Assembly: GCA_900551675.1 (NCBI GenBank)
Contig: URXH01000001.1
Location: forward strand, 1-58,298
Source: an uncultured bacterium
Lineage (GTDB): Bacteria > Cyanobacteriota > Vampirovibrionia > Gastranaerophilales > Gastranaerophilaceae
Reading direction: 5' to 3'
DNA length: 58,298 nucleotides
Part shown: positions 35,657-44,522 of the stretch, in pieces
Position numbering within the stretch: the first letter of the stretch is position 1
Layout: each line of letters opens with the position of its first letter
Program-made: the position numbers and the translations under genes
Notes under the pieces: model-generated
Seen by the model: the letters and a program-made list of their open reading frames with translations, nothing else
What the model was told of the DNA's origin: nothing
The model's database searches: none

Positions 35657-37147
35657 ATGAAAATCGAGAAAGTTAATTCGAATTTTGTTAACAGCGCATA
35701 TTTAGACAAACTAAATGATAAAACCGCATCAATTCAAACCGGTTTCACAGGGAGCATTCCGCAAGCTGTAATAGAAAAAGAGATTAACAAACGAAATCCA
35801 AAAGTATTAAAAGGAATAAACAGATTAAGAAATAATATAGGAGAGTTTCAGGATATTTGTATTAATGCAACCGGTACAGGACTTTTAGCACCTATATTTA
35901 TCAAATATAATCCGCTTTCAAAAACAGATGAAGATACCAGAACATATTCAGCATGGAGACAACCTGTATCAGCAGTTCTTGCGATATTAACTCAAGGCCT
36001 GATTACAATTCCTGTTGTGAAAATGATTAAAAATATGGCAAATAACGGTTACTTAAATGAAGAATGCAACCTGACTCCATTCAGAGATAAAAAATATATT
36101 GAAAAACTTATGAAAAAGATGCATCCAGAAGCAAATAAAAAAGAATTGGAAAAATATGTTGCAGATTATTTAAAAAGCAGCAGCGGTGATTTGCAGTCTA
36201 CAATACATTCATTGAAGCAAGATAACACTGTATATTACACTGTAAGAACTTTATTTGATAAACACACATCAAAAACAAATTCTGGCGACCATCCAAAAAC
36301 TAAACGTGTAAAAATAGATTCAAAACGTTATACAGAACTTCTAAACAGAACAGTAGATGATATTATTAAATTAGAGCAGAAAGAACTTGACAGATGTGGT
36401 AAGGTAAAATTCACAAGAAGGCTCGCTCAAAGCGAATTTTACAGAACTAACAGCCAAGAAGCATTAGATCTGTTAAATGACATGAAAACAAAAATTAACA
36501 GTACCGATAATATTCCTGACATCCGGAAACAATTTAAAACTGAACTAAGAAAATTAAAATCCAATAAAGCAAATCAGCATCTTATTGATATGCTCTCTGA
36601 AACAATGGTGCTTTCAACTGCCGGCAAAGATAAAATGCTTGAAAAAGTTGCAAAAATGGAAGGGCATGTATATAAACACATGAACAAAACTCCGGAACAG
36701 GTAAAAGAAGCAGTTGAAAAAAGCGTAAAAGAAAGAATTGAATCTCATAAAAGCGCAATAGATTTTCTAAACAAAGTTAAAGATGCCATCAAAGACGGAA
36801 AAACGGTTTCTCAAATAGAAGAAATGTTTAATCAGGAAGTAAAAGAATATCATGATAAAGCAGTAAAATTAAACTTTGAAGATACTGCTTCTCGATTGAA
36901 AAATAAAATATTCTCAGAAGAAGTTGCATCAAAACTTAAAATTTTAACAGAAAAACATATTGAAGGTGTAAAACGTGTTTCAACATTAATAGCTGCCTTA
37001 GCAATTCTGCCCGTCAGCTGTTCACTTTTGAACTGGATATACCCGAGATTTATGGATGCAGTATTTCCTAATTTATCAAGCAAAAAACATAATAACGAAT
37101 CAAAAGAACTGGTTGACAAAGCAACCAAGAACAGCGAGGTGAAATAA
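35657..37147 (+). CDS. Hypothetical protein with N-terminal FTG motif (496 aa)
   Basis: Not recognised. The N-terminus holds QTGFTGSIP (F30). A hydrophobic stretch lies at about 70-120, a very long lysine/glutamate-rich helical region (probably coiled coil, about 140-440) follows, and a C-terminal membrane-like segment RVSTLIAALAILPVSCSLL sits near 440-460. This suggests a membrane-tethered scaffold. Its stop overlaps the start of the next gene by one base (TAATG), so the two are translationally coupled. Confidence 0.72.
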   Translation: MKIEKVNSNFVNSAYLDKLNDKTASIQTGFTGSIPQAVIEKEINKRNPKVLKGINRLRNNIGEFQDICINATGTGLLAPIFIKYNPLSKTDEDTRTYSAWRQPVSAVLAILTQGLITIPVVKMIKNMANNGYLNEECNLTPFRDKKYIEKLMKKMHPEANKKELEKYVADYLKSSSGDLQSTIHSLKQDNTVYYTVRTLFDKHTSKTNSGDHPKTKRVKIDSKRYTELLNRTVDDIIKLEQKELDRCGKVKFTRRLAQSEFYRTNSQEALDLLNDMKTKINSTDNIPDIRKQFKTELRKLKSNKANQHLIDMLSETMVLSTAGKDKMLEKVAKMEGHVYKHMNKTPEQVKEAVEKSVKERIESHKSAIDFLNKVKDAIKDGKTVSQIEEMFNQEVKEYHDKAVKLNFEDTASRLKNKIFSEEVASKLKILTEKHIEGVKRVSTLIAALAILPVSCSLLNWIYPRFMDAVFPNLSSKKHNNESKELVDKATKNSEVK

Positions 37148-38022
37148 TGGCTATTCTTGCAGTTAATCAGATAAATGAAAATAAGCCCCCCTGCCAGCAA
37201 ATTTCTTTTAACGGTAATAATACAGAAAAAGAAAATAAAACAAAAACAGCAAAAATTGCCGGAAATGCAATAACTTTAGCAGGTGCTGCAGCAATAGGAG
37301 TCTTAGGATATAAAAAGAACTGGGCACAAAAAGCAGTGAAGTGGCTTTCCAACACAAAATTAATGAAAAACAAAGTATTCCCTAATTATGAAATAGACAA
37401 TGCAAAATTTATGTCAATGATCGGGGTTACATCAATTGTACTAAAAGACGGTTTAGGCTGTTATCTCTATGTAAAACAGAGTTTGAATAACAAAAAAATT
37501 CCGGAAGATAAAAGAAAATTTGTTGCAGCTTTAGATCTTGCAAACGGCGGTCTGATGGTCGGAATGCAGTTATTAACCTTCTTTACAATATCTAACAGAA
37601 AAGTTCAAGATAAAATATTTAATAAGTTATTTGGCAAAAACTTCACAAGAGCAGCTGACAAGGCTATGAAAGCAGCCTTACAAAAATCTGACAAACTGAA
37701 AAATATTACAGGTCAGGAATTCCACTATGCAAGAGAAGCTGACAAAAAAGGATTGAAAAACGCATTCAGCTATCTAACATCACTTGCTGCTTCTACACTG
37801 CTTGCTAAACGTGTTATCGTTCCATTTATTGCAACACCTCTTGCTGATAAAACCGAAGCCTGGATGAACAGAAATAAAAAACCGGCACAAATCCATAAAG
37901 ATACAAAGAATACTTATAATACAAAGCCGGCGGCTGAAACAAATTCAGACAAAATTTCAGAAATAGCAAATAATAAAACAACAAACCTGTTAGAACAAGC
38001 TACAGATAATACAAAAAAATAA
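37147..38022 (+). CDS. Hypothetical membrane protein with N-terminal FNG motif (291 aa)
   Basis: Not recognised. ISFNG lies at residues 19-23, followed by an Ala/Gly/Ile hydrophobic segment (about 37-52) and further hydrophobic stretches near 90, 120 and 205-225, with a polar N/T/K tail. Partner of the upstream 496-aa protein by overlap and shared motif. A terminator follows directly. Confidence 0.72.
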   Translation: MAILAVNQINENKPPCQQISFNGNNTEKENKTKTAKIAGNAITLAGAAAIGVLGYKKNWAQKAVKWLSNTKLMKNKVFPNYEIDNAKFMSMIGVTSIVLKDGLGCYLYVKQSLNNKKIPEDKRKFVAALDLANGGLMVGMQLLTFFTISNRKVQDKIFNKLFGKNFTRAADKAMKAALQKSDKLKNITGQEFHYAREADKKGLKNAFSYLTSLAASTLLAKRVIVPFIATPLADKTEAWMNRNKKPAQIHKDTKNTYNTKPAAETNSDKISEIANNKTTNLLEQATDNTKK

Positions 38023-38052
38023 ACCTATTATGAGATACAAATAGGTTTATTT
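38019..38052 (+). terminator. Terminator of the 35657-38022 gene pair
   Basis: ATAAACCTATT / AATAGGTTTAT hairpin followed by TTTTAA. Confidence 0.8.
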
Positions 38053-38082
38053 TAATTATAGAACATTAATGGATTATTACGC

Positions 38083-38904
38083 TTAATACTCCATTTCCCA
38101 GTTGTTATTTAAAATTTCACTAAAACAGAAAGAAGCATCACTTTGACGTGCTATAGAAGTTGCTCTCTGACATTTTGCCAGATTAGTTACTGGAGTCTCA
38201 CCTGGTTTGACTAACTGCAAAGCTCTACTAAGCGCAGATGAAATTGTACCATCAGAATATATTCCGAGTATAAACAAATCCCTGCCAACAATATTTGGTC
38301 CCTGCTTTCCATTAATGTCAATTATCAAATCACCAATTAAGTTAGCTATATAGTTTACATTTAACACAGCAAGAGGGCTATCACTATCAATAATAAGCCG
38401 TTTTGATGGATTATACTTTGCACAAATAGTTGCTCCGCTTGCCAAAACAAAGCATGGTGCTGTTGTATCAGCATACGCAGTTACAGCTCCGCCGTTCATA
38501 TTTGTATAGCTGTCTGCAAAACAGTTTGAAGGAGTTCCGGTACAATCCTTAATCACTTTAAATTGATTTTGCAAAAATGTTTTCATTCCAGCATCGCTTC
38601 GAACACCTGCTTCAGTAAGATTGATTGCATTACGGTCTGTCATCTGCGCTGTTGCTGCCTGCTGAAATTCATTATATACTTTATGCAATTGGGTTACATA
38701 TACTTTTCTTTGGTGATTTTGCATCAATGTAGGGATAGTCATTGCTGAAACTACACCAATAATCCCTAATGTTACCAAGACCTCCGCTAGGGTAAAGCCT
38801 CCTGCACATTTCCTTAATTTTTTATCGAATTTTTTGGAGGCATTGCTTGTTACAAACGAATTAGCGCCCCCCCCCCGACATCCTGAAAATACACTTATAT
38901 TCAT
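38083..38904 (-). CDS. Phase-variable type IV prepilin-like protein, frame ON
   Basis: About 273 residues. ATG 38904 follows GAGG; the leader MNISVFSGCR-GGG-A uses a ten-G tract in frame and extends to CAGG before FTLAEVLVTLGIIGVVSAM. Mature features include cysteines and the block DINGKQGPNIVGRDLF, ending LNNNWEMEY. It is paralogous to the pilin at 22060 from the processing site through VYVTQLHKVYNE and at the C-terminus, but different in the middle, as expected for variable surface pilins. Confidence 0.9.
   Translation of the reverse strand: MNISVFSGCRGGGANSFVTSNASKKFDKKLRKCAGGFTLAEVLVTLGIIGVVSAMTIPTLMQNHQRKVYVTQLHKVYNEFQQAATAQMTDRNAINLTEAGVRSDAGMKTFLQNQFKVIKDCTGTPSNCFADSYTNMNGGAVTAYADTTAPCFVLASGATICAKYNPSKRLIIDSDSPLAVLNVNYIANLIGDLIIDINGKQGPNIVGRDLFILGIYSDGTISSALSRALQLVKPGETPVTNLAKCQRATSIARQSDASFCFSEILNNNWEMEY
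38867..38876 (-). repeat. Homopolymeric G(10) tract in pilin leader
   Basis: Ten C on the plus strand, starting 28 bases inside the ATG. Because the codon phase differs from the 11-G genes, ten is the in-frame length here. Confidence 0.95.
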
Positions 38905-38937
38905 TCTTAACTCCTCTATTTTTTCATATACAATCAT

Positions 38938-38965
38938 AATATAACACATTTTAGAGATAACTCAA
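38938..38965 (-). promoter_or_regulatory. Promoter of the 38083 pilin gene
   Basis: TTGAGT, 16 bases, TATATT with upstream TG (TGTTATATT) on the minus strand. Confidence 0.55.
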
Positions 38966-38975
38966 TACATAAAGC

Positions 38976-39323
38976 CTAAAATGGTTTTGTCTGGTTAAGT
39001 TTAAGTCTGAGTTCTCTAAACCTTGAAATATCTTCCTGAGTTTTTCCGGATTCTCTAAATACAGCCTGTGTTGCAGGATGAACCATCAGGACATAATCCA
39101 TATGAATTTCAAGAAAATTATATTTTCTCGGAGCCTGAGAAGAATTTCTCGGATAAATTTCAGCATTTGTAACCGCAAGAAATCTGCGTTCTTTATCATT
39201 CAACAAATCTGTTAATTCACGATTTGTATTAGTGTATTTAGAAACGTGAACCACCCCTTTTATATCGTGATCCGCAGTTAATATACAAACTTCTATTGGT
39301 ACTGTATCTATATTTTTTGCCAT
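38976..39323 (-). CDS. Conserved-looking hypothetical protein (115 aa)
   Basis: A small soluble beta-rich protein (VPIEVCILTADHDIKGVVH, then FLAVTNAEIYPRN, HMDYVLMVHP) with a charged helical tail (EDISRFRELRLKLNQ). The family is not recognised with confidence. AAGGAT precedes the ATG. Transcribed alone on the minus strand. Confidence 0.7.
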   Translation of the reverse strand: MAKNIDTVPIEVCILTADHDIKGVVHVSKYTNTNRELTDLLNDKERRFLAVTNAEIYPRNSSQAPRKYNFLEIHMDYVLMVHPATQAVFRESGKTQEDISRFRELRLKLNQTKPF

Positions 39324-39399
39324 CTTTTTATCCTTCTTTAATAATTTCCATGTAAAATAATCTTACAATATATTGCTTAAAATGTCCATTATGTAAATT

Positions 39400-40272
39400 T
39401 TATCTCTGTCTGCCTCTTATTCTGCCGCCATAAGCTTCATGCACATCAACTATTGTGATAAAAGCATTAGGGTCAGCATTTTTAATAATTTCTTTCATTC
39501 TTGCAAGCTCAAGTCTTGACACAACACAGTAAATAATAGTTTTTTGAGCACCGGAATAACCGCCCACACCATGTATATATGTTACGCTTATATCAAGCTT
39601 ATCAATAAGCTCCTGTCCTATTTCTTCAGCCTGATCGCTGATTATTTCAATAGATTTTGCCGAATTCAATCCCTCGAGCACAACATCAATAACTCTGAAT
39701 GCTATAAAATATGTCAGAACAGCATACATAGCTCTATTCCAACCAAATACAAGTCCTGCCGCACCGTAAATAAAAACATTAAAAAGCATTATCCATTCGC
39801 CGACAGAAAAGCCGAACTTTTTGGATAAAACAAGCGACATAATTTCAGTACCGTCAAGAGAACCTTCATTTTTTAAGACAAGTCCCACGCCTGTTCCGAG
39901 AATTATTCCTCCAAATACAGTACACAAAAGCAAATCATCAGTTGTCGGCAGATGATGTTTTGTAAAGATATTCAAAGCCAGAGAAAGCATTCCTATCGCA
40001 TAAAATGTCTGGAGAACAAATTTTTTACCTATTTTATTGAATGCCAGAAGGAAAAACGGAATATTTATAACAAAAATCAATAAACCGAGATTAATTTTGG
40101 TCAGATAACTGACGATAATTGAAATACCAACAATTCCGCCGTCAATAATATTGTTCGGGACAAGAAAAACTTCTAAAGCAAATGCAGCAATAAATGGTCC
40201 GACTGTTAAAAAAAACAGCTTATTCAACATTGAAAAAAATAATTCTTTTTTTGTTAATTTTCTCTCGGGCAT
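39400..40272 (-). CDS. YitT-family membrane protein
   Basis: 290 residues with five to six spans and a C-terminal cytoplasmic domain (DUF2179, KTIIYCVVSRLELARMKEII). NNIIDGGIVGISIIVSYLT near the N-terminus is typical. Function is not established. It lies five bases after cdaA and is probably in the same operon. Confidence 0.85.
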   Translation of the reverse strand: MPERKLTKKELFFSMLNKLFFLTVGPFIAAFALEVFLVPNNIIDGGIVGISIIVSYLTKINLGLLIFVINIPFFLLAFNKIGKKFVLQTFYAIGMLSLALNIFTKHHLPTTDDLLLCTVFGGIILGTGVGLVLKNEGSLDGTEIMSLVLSKKFGFSVGEWIMLFNVFIYGAAGLVFGWNRAMYAVLTYFIAFRVIDVVLEGLNSAKSIEIISDQAEEIGQELIDKLDISVTYIHGVGGYSGAQKTIIYCVVSRLELARMKEIIKNADPNAFITIVDVHEAYGGRIRGRQR

Positions 40273-40277
40273 ATTTT

Positions 40278-41189
40278 TTAAACCTTACCTGATTCATCTT
40301 TTGCAGATTTTTTAATAGTCATAAAATTATTGATTTTGAATATAGTTTTCTTATCTTCATCCGACTTTTCTTTATAACCTAATATATTTTCAAGGTCTGA
40401 TTTTAAAGTTACAAGATCCTCATATTTTTTAAGACTTCCGTCAATTGCGACAGAGACATCTCCTGTTTCTTCCGAGACAACAAGACAGGCCGCATCCGTA
40501 CCTTCTGTCATGCCGATAGCAGCTCTGTGTCGTGTACCGTATTTCCAGCTCAACTTCGGATCTTCGGTCAGCGGCAGTAAAACTCCAGCAGATATAATTT
40601 TATCACCGTTTATAACAACTGCCCCGTCATGCAAAGGTGTGTTAGGGTGAAAAATTGTTAAAATTAATTCAGTGGAAAGATCAGCATTCAAACGGGTTCC
40701 AACATCATAATAAGTATTTCTCAAATCACTCTGAAATACGATTAAGGCTCCCGTATGAGACTTAGACAAAAATTTAACGCTCTCAATTAATTCTTTAACA
40801 ACATCGATTTTTTGATTTTTTGATTTTTCATAACTTGAGTTAAATATACGCGTAACAAAATCTACCTGTCCTAAAAAACCCAAAAATCTTCTGAGTTCCG
40901 GCTGAAATATAACAATCAAACTCAATGAAACAAGGGTTACAATTGATTTTAAAAACATACCGATGATTTTCAAATCAATTCTTAATAAAATTTCACTGAG
41001 TACCCAGAAGCAGACAAGAATCAAAATTCCTTTTACAAATTTTTCCGAGGAGGTATTTTTGATAAATTTTTTATACAAAAACAGCAAAAGTCCGGCAAGA
41101 AAAGCTATCTGGATAAAATCTGACCAGTTAAAAGTCAATTCCAGAGTTCCTATGTATTTTAAAATATAATCTAAAATATCATTTATCAT
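40278..41189 (-). CDS. cdaA: Diadenylate cyclase CdaA
   Basis: Makes c-di-AMP from two ATP. Three N-terminal membrane spans precede the DisA_N domain, with the catalytic DGAVVI and GTRHRAAIG motifs intact, plus LHDGAV and EETGDVSVA. Its 303 residues are usual. Its start overlaps the lysA stop by four bases (ATGA), tying second-messenger and cell-wall precursor genes on one transcript. Confidence 0.94.
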   Translation of the reverse strand: MINDILDYILKYIGTLELTFNWSDFIQIAFLAGLLLFLYKKFIKNTSSEKFVKGILILVCFWVLSEILLRIDLKIIGMFLKSIVTLVSLSLIVIFQPELRRFLGFLGQVDFVTRIFNSSYEKSKNQKIDVVKELIESVKFLSKSHTGALIVFQSDLRNTYYDVGTRLNADLSTELILTIFHPNTPLHDGAVVINGDKIISAGVLLPLTEDPKLSWKYGTRHRAAIGMTEGTDAACLVVSEETGDVSVAIDGSLKKYEDLVTLKSDLENILGYKEKSDEDKKTIFKINNFMTIKKSAKDESGKV

Positions 41190-42514
41190 TTTCTTAACCT
41201 TCTTGGAATTTCATCGTGAGAAATTAAATCATCCAGAGTCTCTCTCTTTACTATCATATCAGATTGAGAATTATTTACAAGTACCATAGCAGGTTTCTGT
41301 ACACGATTGTAATTTGATGCCATAGAATAATTATAAGCTCCTGTGTTATAAACACAGAGTATATCGCCTTCTTCAAGTTCAGGGAGTTTTATATTTTTTA
41401 TTAAAATATCGCCTGATTCGCAGAATCTTCCTGCAATTGTAACATTTTTAACAGATTCATTCTCAGGTTTATTTGCAATTTGCGCAAAATATTCCGCTCC
41501 GTACATAGAAGGTCTCGGGTTATCAGCCATTCCGCCGTCAACTGCAAAATATGTTTTTCCGTCAGGAACCTGCTTAGAGCTTCCTATGGTATATAACGTT
41601 ACTCCCGCTGTTGAAATAATGCTTCTGCCCGGTTCAATAAATAAAGAAGGAGGTTCTATTTTGTACTTTTCAATACATTCATTAAGTCTGTTTATAATCA
41701 TATCCGCAATGGTATAAACAGATGGCGGGCAGTCATTATCCGTATATTTTACTCCCAGACCGCCGCCCGCATTTATTTCATCAAGCTTCAGCCCGAACTT
41801 TTCATCAATTCTTGCGATTTCTTTAACCAGAATTTCTATTTCATCACCGTAAATTGAAGTTTCAAAAATCTGCGAGCCTATGTGTGCATGAAATCCATGA
41901 AGATGTATATTCTTATAATTATTTAATATCAATTCAACAGCTTCATCAATCTGTGTCAAATCAAATCCGAATTTTGAATCAAGATGCCCTGTTTGAATAT
42001 ATTCATGAGTATGGCACTCAATTCCTGGAGTAATTCTAAGAAGAATATCCGCTGTTTTGTTATAAGATTTTGCGATTTCATTTAAAAGGGAAAGTTCAAA
42101 AAAGTTATCAACGGAAATTCTGCCTGCACCGAGTTTTAATGCAAGAGACAATTCATCAACTGATTTGTTATTCCCGTTAAAGAGAACCTTTGACATATCA
42201 ACGCCAGCTTTATATACAGTATAAATTTCTCCGGCAGATACCACATCAAAGCCAAAGCCTTCACTGTCAAGAATTGCAGAAGTTCCCATCGTGCATAAAG
42301 CTTTTGAAGCAAACATCATATTGACTTTCGGATATTTTTTAAAAGCTTTTTTGTAATCGGCGCATACAGTTCTTAAAGTATATTCATCTATGACATATAA
42401 AGGTGTGCCGTATTTTTCCGCAAGCGTAACAAGATCACAACCGCCGATTTCAAGATTACCGGTTTCATTAATTTTTGCAGTAAGCGGTTTTAATGACTGA
42501 TTTGTACTGTCCAT
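41186..42514 (-). CDS. lysA: Diaminopimelate decarboxylase
   Basis: Last step of lysine synthesis, from meso-diaminopimelate. Fold type III PLP enzyme: the PLP lysine is in MFASKALC, the glycine loop in NAGGGLGVKY, EPGRSI is present, and the C-terminal CESGDIL cysteine completes the site. Its 442 residues are normal. AAGGGAC precedes the ATG. It works downstream of dapA (54782). Confidence 0.95.
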   Translation of the reverse strand: MDSTNQSLKPLTAKINETGNLEIGGCDLVTLAEKYGTPLYVIDEYTLRTVCADYKKAFKKYPKVNMMFASKALCTMGTSAILDSEGFGFDVVSAGEIYTVYKAGVDMSKVLFNGNNKSVDELSLALKLGAGRISVDNFFELSLLNEIAKSYNKTADILLRITPGIECHTHEYIQTGHLDSKFGFDLTQIDEAVELILNNYKNIHLHGFHAHIGSQIFETSIYGDEIEILVKEIARIDEKFGLKLDEINAGGGLGVKYTDNDCPPSVYTIADMIINRLNECIEKYKIEPPSLFIEPGRSIISTAGVTLYTIGSSKQVPDGKTYFAVDGGMADNPRPSMYGAEYFAQIANKPENESVKNVTIAGRFCESGDILIKNIKLPELEEGDILCVYNTGAYNYSMASNYNRVQKPAMVLVNNSQSDMIVKRETLDDLISHDEIPRRLRK

Positions 42515-42559
42515 TGATGTCCCTTCTTATATCTTTAGAATAACATAATTAAGATAAAA

Positions 42560-43432
42560 TTAAAATAGTAAAAATAAAGTAATTAACAAAGAATAATAAA
42601 CCATTAAATTTCTTGCTTTCAAAAGCCTGAAATAAAATTCTTTTGTTTCATCTCCGCACTCAAAGCTTTTTAATGAGTTATAAATATCAAAAACCAGCGG
42701 AACAAGAGCAAAAGTAATTAAAATAAGATAATTTTTCAGCATAAAAGCAAGAATTCCCGTAAACAAATACCCGAGTCCGTAAACGATAAAAACACCCTTT
42801 AAGGCCTTACTTTTGCTCCCGATACGGCAGACAAGAGTTTTCTTATGAGATGCCATATCTCCTTCAAAGTCAAGCAGTGTGTGAACATACAAAAGCCCGA
42901 CAGTAAACATAACAACCGCAAGCGACATTATAAAAACAATTAAAGAAAAAGACCCCATCATAACAAAATAAACACCTTCAAAAAGTAAAGGTCCGAAAGC
43001 TGTCCCGACAGCTATTTCGCTCAAACCTCTTTGAGACAGTTTTGCATAAATTAAAGTTATAACCCCGCCTGTGAATGCAAGCCACAAAACAGGCAGACCG
43101 CATCTTAAAAGGAGAAAAAGTCCTGCAATACAGGCTATAACACAATAAATTACAACAACTTTCAATACATCATTTAAGCAAGCTTTGCCTTCCTTTATAT
43201 ACGCACACTTACATTTTTGTGAATTATCAGTAAGTCTTTTATAATCAACATAATCATCAAACAAATTTGTTGCAAGATGCGCAAAAGAAATTCCGATAAG
43301 CACAATAACTCCGTTTAAAATATCACCGCCCGATTTTAAAGAATAAACAAAAATTACAAGCCATGACAACAAAGTCATAGGCAGCGAAAAAATCCTTGAA
43401 TTTTCAAGCCAGAATAAAATTGTTTTAATCAT
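42560..43432 (-). CDS. UbiA-family prenyltransferase
   Basis: A 290-residue integral membrane protein with eight or nine spans. The first aspartate motif is NLFDDYVDY and the second DFEGDMASHKKT, which bind magnesium and prenyl diphosphate. It could be a MenA-like quinone enzyme or another aromatic prenyltransferase; nothing nearby decides. It overlaps the preceding 72-aa gene by four bases. Confidence 0.85.
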   Translation of the reverse strand: MIKTILFWLENSRIFSLPMTLLSWLVIFVYSLKSGGDILNGVIVLIGISFAHLATNLFDDYVDYKRLTDNSQKCKCAYIKEGKACLNDVLKVVVIYCVIACIAGLFLLLRCGLPVLWLAFTGGVITLIYAKLSQRGLSEIAVGTAFGPLLFEGVYFVMMGSFSLIVFIMSLAVVMFTVGLLYVHTLLDFEGDMASHKKTLVCRIGSKSKALKGVFIVYGLGYLFTGILAFMLKNYLILITFALVPLVFDIYNSLKSFECGDETKEFYFRLLKARNLMVYYSLLITLFLLF

Positions 43433-43647
43433 CCTAAAATATTTTCCATTCCCTTTACATCTTCATAACTTGCTCCGGCTTCGAGAATTTCTTCCGCGGT
43501 CAGACCGAAAAGAGTTATTAGAGAATAAGCTTCTTTGCTGTCAGATTTAAGATTCCCGACAACCGTTTTTACTGCTTCTTCACGGGTAAGATTGGCAAAC
43601 TGCTGATTTTTTCCTTTATTAATAATTCTCTTTTTGGACTTACCCAC
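43429..43647 (-). CDS. Small hypothetical protein (72 aa)
   Basis: A basic N-terminus (MGKSKKRIINKGKNQQ) and a helical acidic second half (LFGLTAEEILEAGASYEDV). It overlaps the genes on both sides by 4-8 bases, so it is almost certainly translated. Family not recognised. Confidence 0.7.
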   Translation of the reverse strand: MGKSKKRIINKGKNQQFANLTREEAVKTVVGNLKSDSKEAYSLITLFGLTAEEILEAGASYEDVKGMENILG

Positions 43648-44518
43648 TCTCTTTTACCCCCAGAGCGAGAAGAGCAGCCCCTATCATGCCTGAATAATTG
43701 CCTGCAGATGCTTTTACAACCTTAAAAGGTGTTGTAACGATTTCTTTATTTGCCTGCACTTCAAGATACTCAATATCAACAAATTCAGCCATAGAACCTG
43801 ACAAAACAACACAATCAGGATCAAAAATATTTGCTAAGCCTATTATTCCTTCCAAAATATCATTTTGCCATGTTTCAAGAATTTTTTTCATCAAAGGTCT
43901 GTCTTTATTTTCTATGACATCATAGGTTGTAATCTCAGAATCACCGGAGATTTCTTCGGCAGTCTTTTTTAAACCAGTTCCTGATGCGTAAGCTTCAAAG
44001 CAATCATAGCTTCCGCAGGTGCATTTTCTGTGTTTGTCAGTACGCATTTTAAAATGCATCTCGCCTGCCGCGCCGTTTTTACCTTTATAAAGTTTATCAT
44101 CAAGAATAATTCCACCGCCGACACCTGTGCCGAGTGTCAGCATAACAGAATAAGGCATTCCTTTTGACGCACCAATAATATGTTCCGCCCACGCTGCGGC
44201 ATTAGCGTCATTTTCAACAAAAACACGCTTTTTACTCAAACTTTTAAAATCTATTGAAGGATATTCTTTGGCGATATTTCCGGTTGATCCTAAAATTCTG
44301 TCATTGGAGTTATTAACAGCACCGCAGGTTGCAAATGCAATAACATCAACCTGACGTTCATACTTGCTGATAATTTCTTCAAAAAGAGCTTTTATTTCAT
44401 TAAAAGTTTTCGGGGTTGAATGTTTTTCAACTTCCGCGATAATCTCGCCTTTTTCGTTAACAATTGTATTATAAATTTTTGTACCGCCGACATCTATTGC
44501 AAGCGCGTGTCTTGTCAT
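43640..44518 (-). CDS. ROK-family sugar kinase
   Basis: About 292 residues. The ATP-binding AIDVGGTKIYNTIVNEKG, GTGVGGGIILDDKLYKG and the zinc-binding CTCGSYDCFEAYASG mark the ROK family (glucokinase, NanK and others). Being four bases behind nanE, it is most likely an N-acetylmannosamine kinase, but glucokinase cannot be excluded. ATG 44518 follows GAGAGGG. Confidence 0.88.
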   Translation of the reverse strand: MTRHALAIDVGGTKIYNTIVNEKGEIIAEVEKHSTPKTFNEIKALFEEIISKYERQVDVIAFATCGAVNNSNDRILGSTGNIAKEYPSIDFKSLSKKRVFVENDANAAAWAEHIIGASKGMPYSVMLTLGTGVGGGIILDDKLYKGKNGAAGEMHFKMRTDKHRKCTCGSYDCFEAYASGTGLKKTAEEISGDSEITTYDVIENKDRPLMKKILETWQNDILEGIIGLANIFDPDCVVLSGSMAEFVDIEYLEVQANKEIVTTPFKVVKASAGNYSGMIGAALLALGVKESG

Positions 44519-44522
44519 AAAA

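Noticed and set aside
35657..38022. The 35657/37147 pair as a toxin-antitoxin or prophage module
   Set aside because: No phage genes, size and coiled-coil or membrane features do not fit, and codon use matches neighbours.
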